A stretch of 64,000 nucleotides of DNA from Pseudomonas brassicacearum. GTDB lineage: Bacteria; Pseudomonadota; Gammaproteobacteria; Pseudomonadales; Pseudomonadaceae. The first letter of the stretch is position 1. Each line of letters opens with the position of its first letter. The notes beneath the pieces are model-generated. The model was not told the DNA's origin. It searched no databases and was given only the letters and a program-made list of their open reading frames with translations. Positions 61,694-64,000 of the stretch are shown here, one piece after another. The stretch is from positions 3,747,430 to 3,811,429 of the forward strand of contig NZ_CP007410.1 in the NCBI RefSeq assembly GCF_000585995.1, given 5' to 3'. The translations under genes were made by a program, and so were the position numbers.

Positions 61694-62602
61694 TCAGCTA
61701 TCACGTCGCAACTCATCTTCAAGCCAGTCGATCAGCGCGTCCACCTCAACCCGACCTTCCCCACCCGGCCGCCTGAAAACAGAGATCGCGTCCGATAAAG
61801 GGACACTTTCCGCGCAAGGTCTCACCAACGCACCGCTTTCAATGAGCCGTGCGGCGGTGCGCTTCCACCCCAGGGCGATACCATGCCCCTCGACTGCCGC
61901 CTGGAGCATCAAGGGATAGCTATCGAACACCGTGCCCTGGGAAGCGTCATTCAACGTCTGCCCAAACGCCTGCAGCCAGCCATCCCATTGCATCCAATGA
62001 GGCGGCGTGGCGCGATAGTGCAAAAGGCTGTGGGATTGAAGGGCACTGACGGGCAGCCGCTTGCGGGTACGCAGGTAATGAGGACTGCACACAGGAAACA
62101 CTTCGTCAGCTGCGGTGAACGTCAAAATATGCGCACCGCTCGGACGTCCCGTGCTTTGTAGCGCCACGTCGAAATGTTCATTGAACTCAGTCAAGGGCCT
62201 GGTGGATGTGGCCACCTGGATCTCGATTTCCGGGTAGCGCTGGTGAAAGGTCGAAAGGCGCGGCATCAGCCAGTAGAACGCTTCGCACAATTGACACAGT
62301 AAAACGACGCGGTTTTTAGCGGGCGATTGGCGAAGGGTAACGGCGCTGTCGCTGATACTTTGCAACGCTGCGCTCACCACACGGCCTAACTCACGCCCTT
62401 CCTGTGTCAGGAAGACAGCGCGGTTACGGCGGCAGAAAAGCTTCAGTCCCAGATCCTCTTCAAGCCCGCGGATCTGCCTACTGACCGCCGCTTGGGTGAT
62501 GTGCAGTTCCTCGGCGGCCTTGGAGAAACTCTCCAACCGCGCAGCCGCTTCGAAAGGCAGCAGACTGGCCAGCGGCGGTAACGACTTTCCAAGGGTATTC
62601 AT
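61694..62602 (-). CDS. LysR family transcriptional regulator (GcvA-like)
   Basis: 302 aa from ATG 62602; a much longer frame reaching 63067 lies opposite the EamA gene and is not used. Features: PPLASLLPFEAAARLESFSK, AAEELHITQAAVSRQIRGLE and a C-terminal LMLQAAVEGHGIALGWKRTA. It is divergent from the second EamA exporter with a 93-base gap, repeating the LysR–EamA pattern seen at 58.1–60 kb. Confidence 0.88.
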   Translation of the reverse strand: MNTLGKSLPPLASLLPFEAAARLESFSKAAEELHITQAAVSRQIRGLEEDLGLKLFCRRNRAVFLTQEGRELGRVVSAALQSISDSAVTLRQSPAKNRVVLLCQLCEAFYWLMPRLSTFHQRYPEIEIQVATSTRPLTEFNEHFDVALQSTGRPSGAHILTFTAADEVFPVCSPHYLRTRKRLPVSALQSHSLLHYRATPPHWMQWDGWLQAFGQTLNDASQGTVFDSYPLMLQAAVEGHGIALGWKRTAARLIESGALVRPCAESVPLSDAISVFRRPGGEGRVEVDALIDWLEDELRRDS

Positions 62603-62695
62603 AATCAGAGGTAATGCATCCAGGGCTGAGAACTCGTTTGTAGCATAGCCGCGACGCTGGGCAACATACGTTGAATGCCTTATGGATGTGAATGT

Positions 62696-63679
62696 ATGCC
62701 CACCCCTCACTCGAACACCCTCGTCGGAGTAAGCCTTGCCGTCGTCGCTACGCTGAGCTGGGCGTTGAATTTCATTGCGCCTTACGTCACGGGTGACTAC
62801 ACGATCTACGACTTGATGGTCATACGGTTTTTGATTGCCGGTGCGCTGGGGGTGGGTGTCATGATGCTCTGTCGAGCCCAGCTTCGGCTCTTGCGCCGCG
62901 ATCAGCAGGTGCTTGGTGCAAGCCTGGGTGTCTTCGGATACCTGGGTTACAGCAGCTGTATTGCCGCCGGCGTCATTTTTGCCGGGCCGGTGCTGACGCC
63001 GGCGTTTATTGGCATGGTGCCGGTCTTGCAGGCGCTGCTCGGCAATGCCACGAACAAAACCCTTCAATGGCGAAGGCTGGCGATACCGCTGGTTTGTTTA
63101 ACGGGTGGGCTATTGCTGTCGAACATCAGCAGTCTCAATCAGCCCCTCAACGACCATGGTTCATGGCCGGCAGGCGTATTTTTCTCGATCAGTGCCGTCC
63201 TCTTGTGGCTCGTATTCAGTTGGTTGAACCAGGGCGCCCTGGACAATCTCCCGGCCGATGCATCCGGTGCCTGGACCGGTCTGATGATGGTCGGTGCTGG
63301 GATAGGAACGCTATGTCTGTTGCCTGCGGTGCACGCGCTTGATCTTCTCAAGCTGCCGAGTCTGGGCTTTGGAATTTCCCTGGCGGGACACCTGTACGCT
63401 TGGGGTTTGGTTATTGCACTGATGTCATCCGTCGTCGGGGCCTGGGCCTGGAACGCGGCGTCCCGTCGCCTTCCCATGGTGCTTTCCGGGCAACTGATCT
63501 CCCTCGAATCTTTATTCGCCACGCTACTGGGCTTGTTGTTTCATCACCGACTGCCAACACTTCTAGAAGCAGCAGGTCTTGCAGGCGTCCTTGTGGGAGT
63601 GGTGATGGCTGTGCGTATTATTCTGACGTCCACTGCCCCTGATAAAAGCGCTTGTGCCGCCGGGCCATGTCGTGACTGA
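62696..63679 (+). CDS. EamA/DMT family transporter
   Basis: 327 aa, ten predicted spans, with ATLSWALNFIAPYVTGDYTI at the start and paired EamA repeats (GVIFAGPVLTPAFIGMVPVL; ALMSSVVGAWAWNAASRRLP). I chose ATG 62696 with GGA ten bases upstream; an in-frame ATG at 62675 gives seven more residues. Probably an exporter under the divergent LysR. Its stop codon lies inside a perfect 12-base-pair hairpin (63672–63705) shared with the convergent EAL gene. Confidence 0.86.
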   Translation: MPTPHSNTLVGVSLAVVATLSWALNFIAPYVTGDYTIYDLMVIRFLIAGALGVGVMMLCRAQLRLLRRDQQVLGASLGVFGYLGYSSCIAAGVIFAGPVLTPAFIGMVPVLQALLGNATNKTLQWRRLAIPLVCLTGGLLLSNISSLNQPLNDHGSWPAGVFFSISAVLLWLVFSWLNQGALDNLPADASGAWTGLMMVGAGIGTLCLLPAVHALDLLKLPSLGFGISLAGHLYAWGLVIALMSSVVGAWAWNAASRRLPMVLSGQLISLESLFATLLGLLFHHRLPTLLEAAGLAGVLVGVVMAVRIILTSTAPDKSACAAGPCRD

Positions 63680-63705
63680 AGCGCACAAAGTGACGCTTCA
63701 GTCAC
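63672..63705. terminator. Perfect 12-bp hairpin at the end of the EamA gene
   Basis: GTGACTGAAGCG (63672–63683) pairs without mismatch with CGCTTCAGTCAC (63694–63705) around a 10-base loop. The left arm contains the EamA stop codon (TGA 63677–63679). It separates the exporter from the convergent EAL-domain gene; no T-run follows. Confidence 0.6.
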
Positions 63706-63720
63706 CGACAACCTCATGGT

Positions 63721-64000
63721 TTAGTCAAAGCTACCCACCGCAAGGCGACCGACCTCAGGCCGCGCGTACAAATACCCCTGCATCAGCTCGATCCCCATGC
63801 CTAAAAGCATCGAGCTTTCTTCCCGGGTCTCGATACCTTCAGCGATGACCAGGATCTCCAAGCGCTTGGCAACCAGGATGATGCCTTCGACAATCGCTTG
63901 TTTGACCGGGTCCTGATCAATGCCTCGGGTCAGTGCCATATCGATCTTCAGCACCTGCGGCTGGAACATGGCCAGCAGGTTGAGGCCCGAATAGCCAGCG
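63721..64000 (-). CDS. C-terminal part of an EAL-domain protein (partial)
   Basis: The frame enters from the right edge (AGYSGLNLLAMFQPQVLKID) and stops at 63721. The text matches the last third of an EAL c-di-GMP phosphodiesterase: GAGYSxL-type loop, PQVLKIDMALTRGID with the catalytic-lysine region, and VIAEGIETREE with the late metal-site glutamate, then MQGYLYARP. Upstream sensory or GGDEF domains are outside the window. Confidence 0.88.
   Translation of the reverse strand, partial: AGYSGLNLLAMFQPQVLKIDMALTRGIDQDPVKQAIVEGIILVAKRLEILVIAEGIETREESSMLLGMGIELMQGYLYARPEVGRLAVGSFD

Noticed and set aside
61694..63067. A 457-codon extension of the LysR regulator
   Set aside because: The first 155 residues lie opposite the EamA gene and have no LysR character; the helix-turn-helix begins just after the ATG at 62602.
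1..64000. tRNA, rRNA, integrase, transposase or phage genes
   Set aside because: None recognised on either strand; mobile content is limited to REP sequences.

Overview
The window looks like a chromosomal segment of a fluorescent-group Pseudomonas. The evidence is the high G+C coding style, the xylR–xylAFGH locus, an OprD-type porin, several divergent LysR/target pairs, a DUF6124-type small gene, and two classes of Pseudomonas REP palindrome scattered between genes. No tRNA, rRNA, phage, transposase gene or CRISPR array was seen. All assignments come from reading the sequence; no database search was run.

Layout: 1–4.2 kb holds small housekeeping or accessory genes (histidine phosphatase, CPBP protease, GNAT, DCC protein, saccharopine dehydrogenase-like oxidoreductase). 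4.4–11.2 kb is the D-xylose locus: AraC-type XylR divergent from xylose isomerase and an ABC importer (xylF, xylG, xylH), with REP elements after xylR, after xylA and between xylF and xylG. 11.2–14.5 kb has LysE/LysR, a GNAT and an epoxide hydrolase. 14.5–16.7 kb is rich in RNA structure: a folded leader before a DUF6124-like gene, then a threonine-codon leader peptide with a full attenuator ahead of an isochorismatase-like hydrolase and a PchB-like chorismate mutase/lyase. 16.7–21.9 kb is a soluble NAD-type formate dehydrogenase operon (fdsGBA-D, no fdsC) with a long hairpin-rich leader. 22.3–24.9 kb has an HxlR/carboxymuconolactone decarboxylase-like pair, a secreted alpha/beta hydrolase, and a cytochrome b561 gene broken by two frameshifts.

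The most interesting block is 25.0–31.4 kb. Seven tightly overlapping genes encode a 'thermostable haemolysin' family protein that resembles an acyltransferase, an AMP-forming ligase, a haem-oxygenase-like diiron oxidase candidate, an SDR, a periplasmic TPR protein, and an OmpR-type response regulator with its sensor kinase. A large dyad of CTTAAG-type boxes precedes the first gene. I infer a self-regulated pathway that activates a carboxylic acid, transfers it, oxidises it and then reduces it; its product is unknown. It is followed by a convergent, A+T-richer gene carrying the Cys/His/Asp triad of YopT/AvrPphB (C58) proteases.

32–50.6 kb is dominated by signalling: AraC/GyrI, LysR, DUF488, two chemoreceptors (one soluble PAS-PAS type), an HD-GYP phosphodiesterase, an HWE kinase with a receiver, a LuxR-type regulator, and a hybrid kinase beside a BamE-like lipoprotein. 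A PNPOx/ferredoxin-reductase/ferredoxin fusion sits beside an array of a dozen alternating REPs (42.2–43.05 kb) that contains a tandem ~404-bp duplication. 50.6–58.1 kb carries a catabolic divergon (GntR, MFS, amidohydrolase; amidase opposite), a PL7 alginate lyase and an OprD porin. 58–64 kb alternates LysR regulators with divergent EamA exporters and a glutathione S-transferase, and ends in the C-terminus of an EAL-domain protein.
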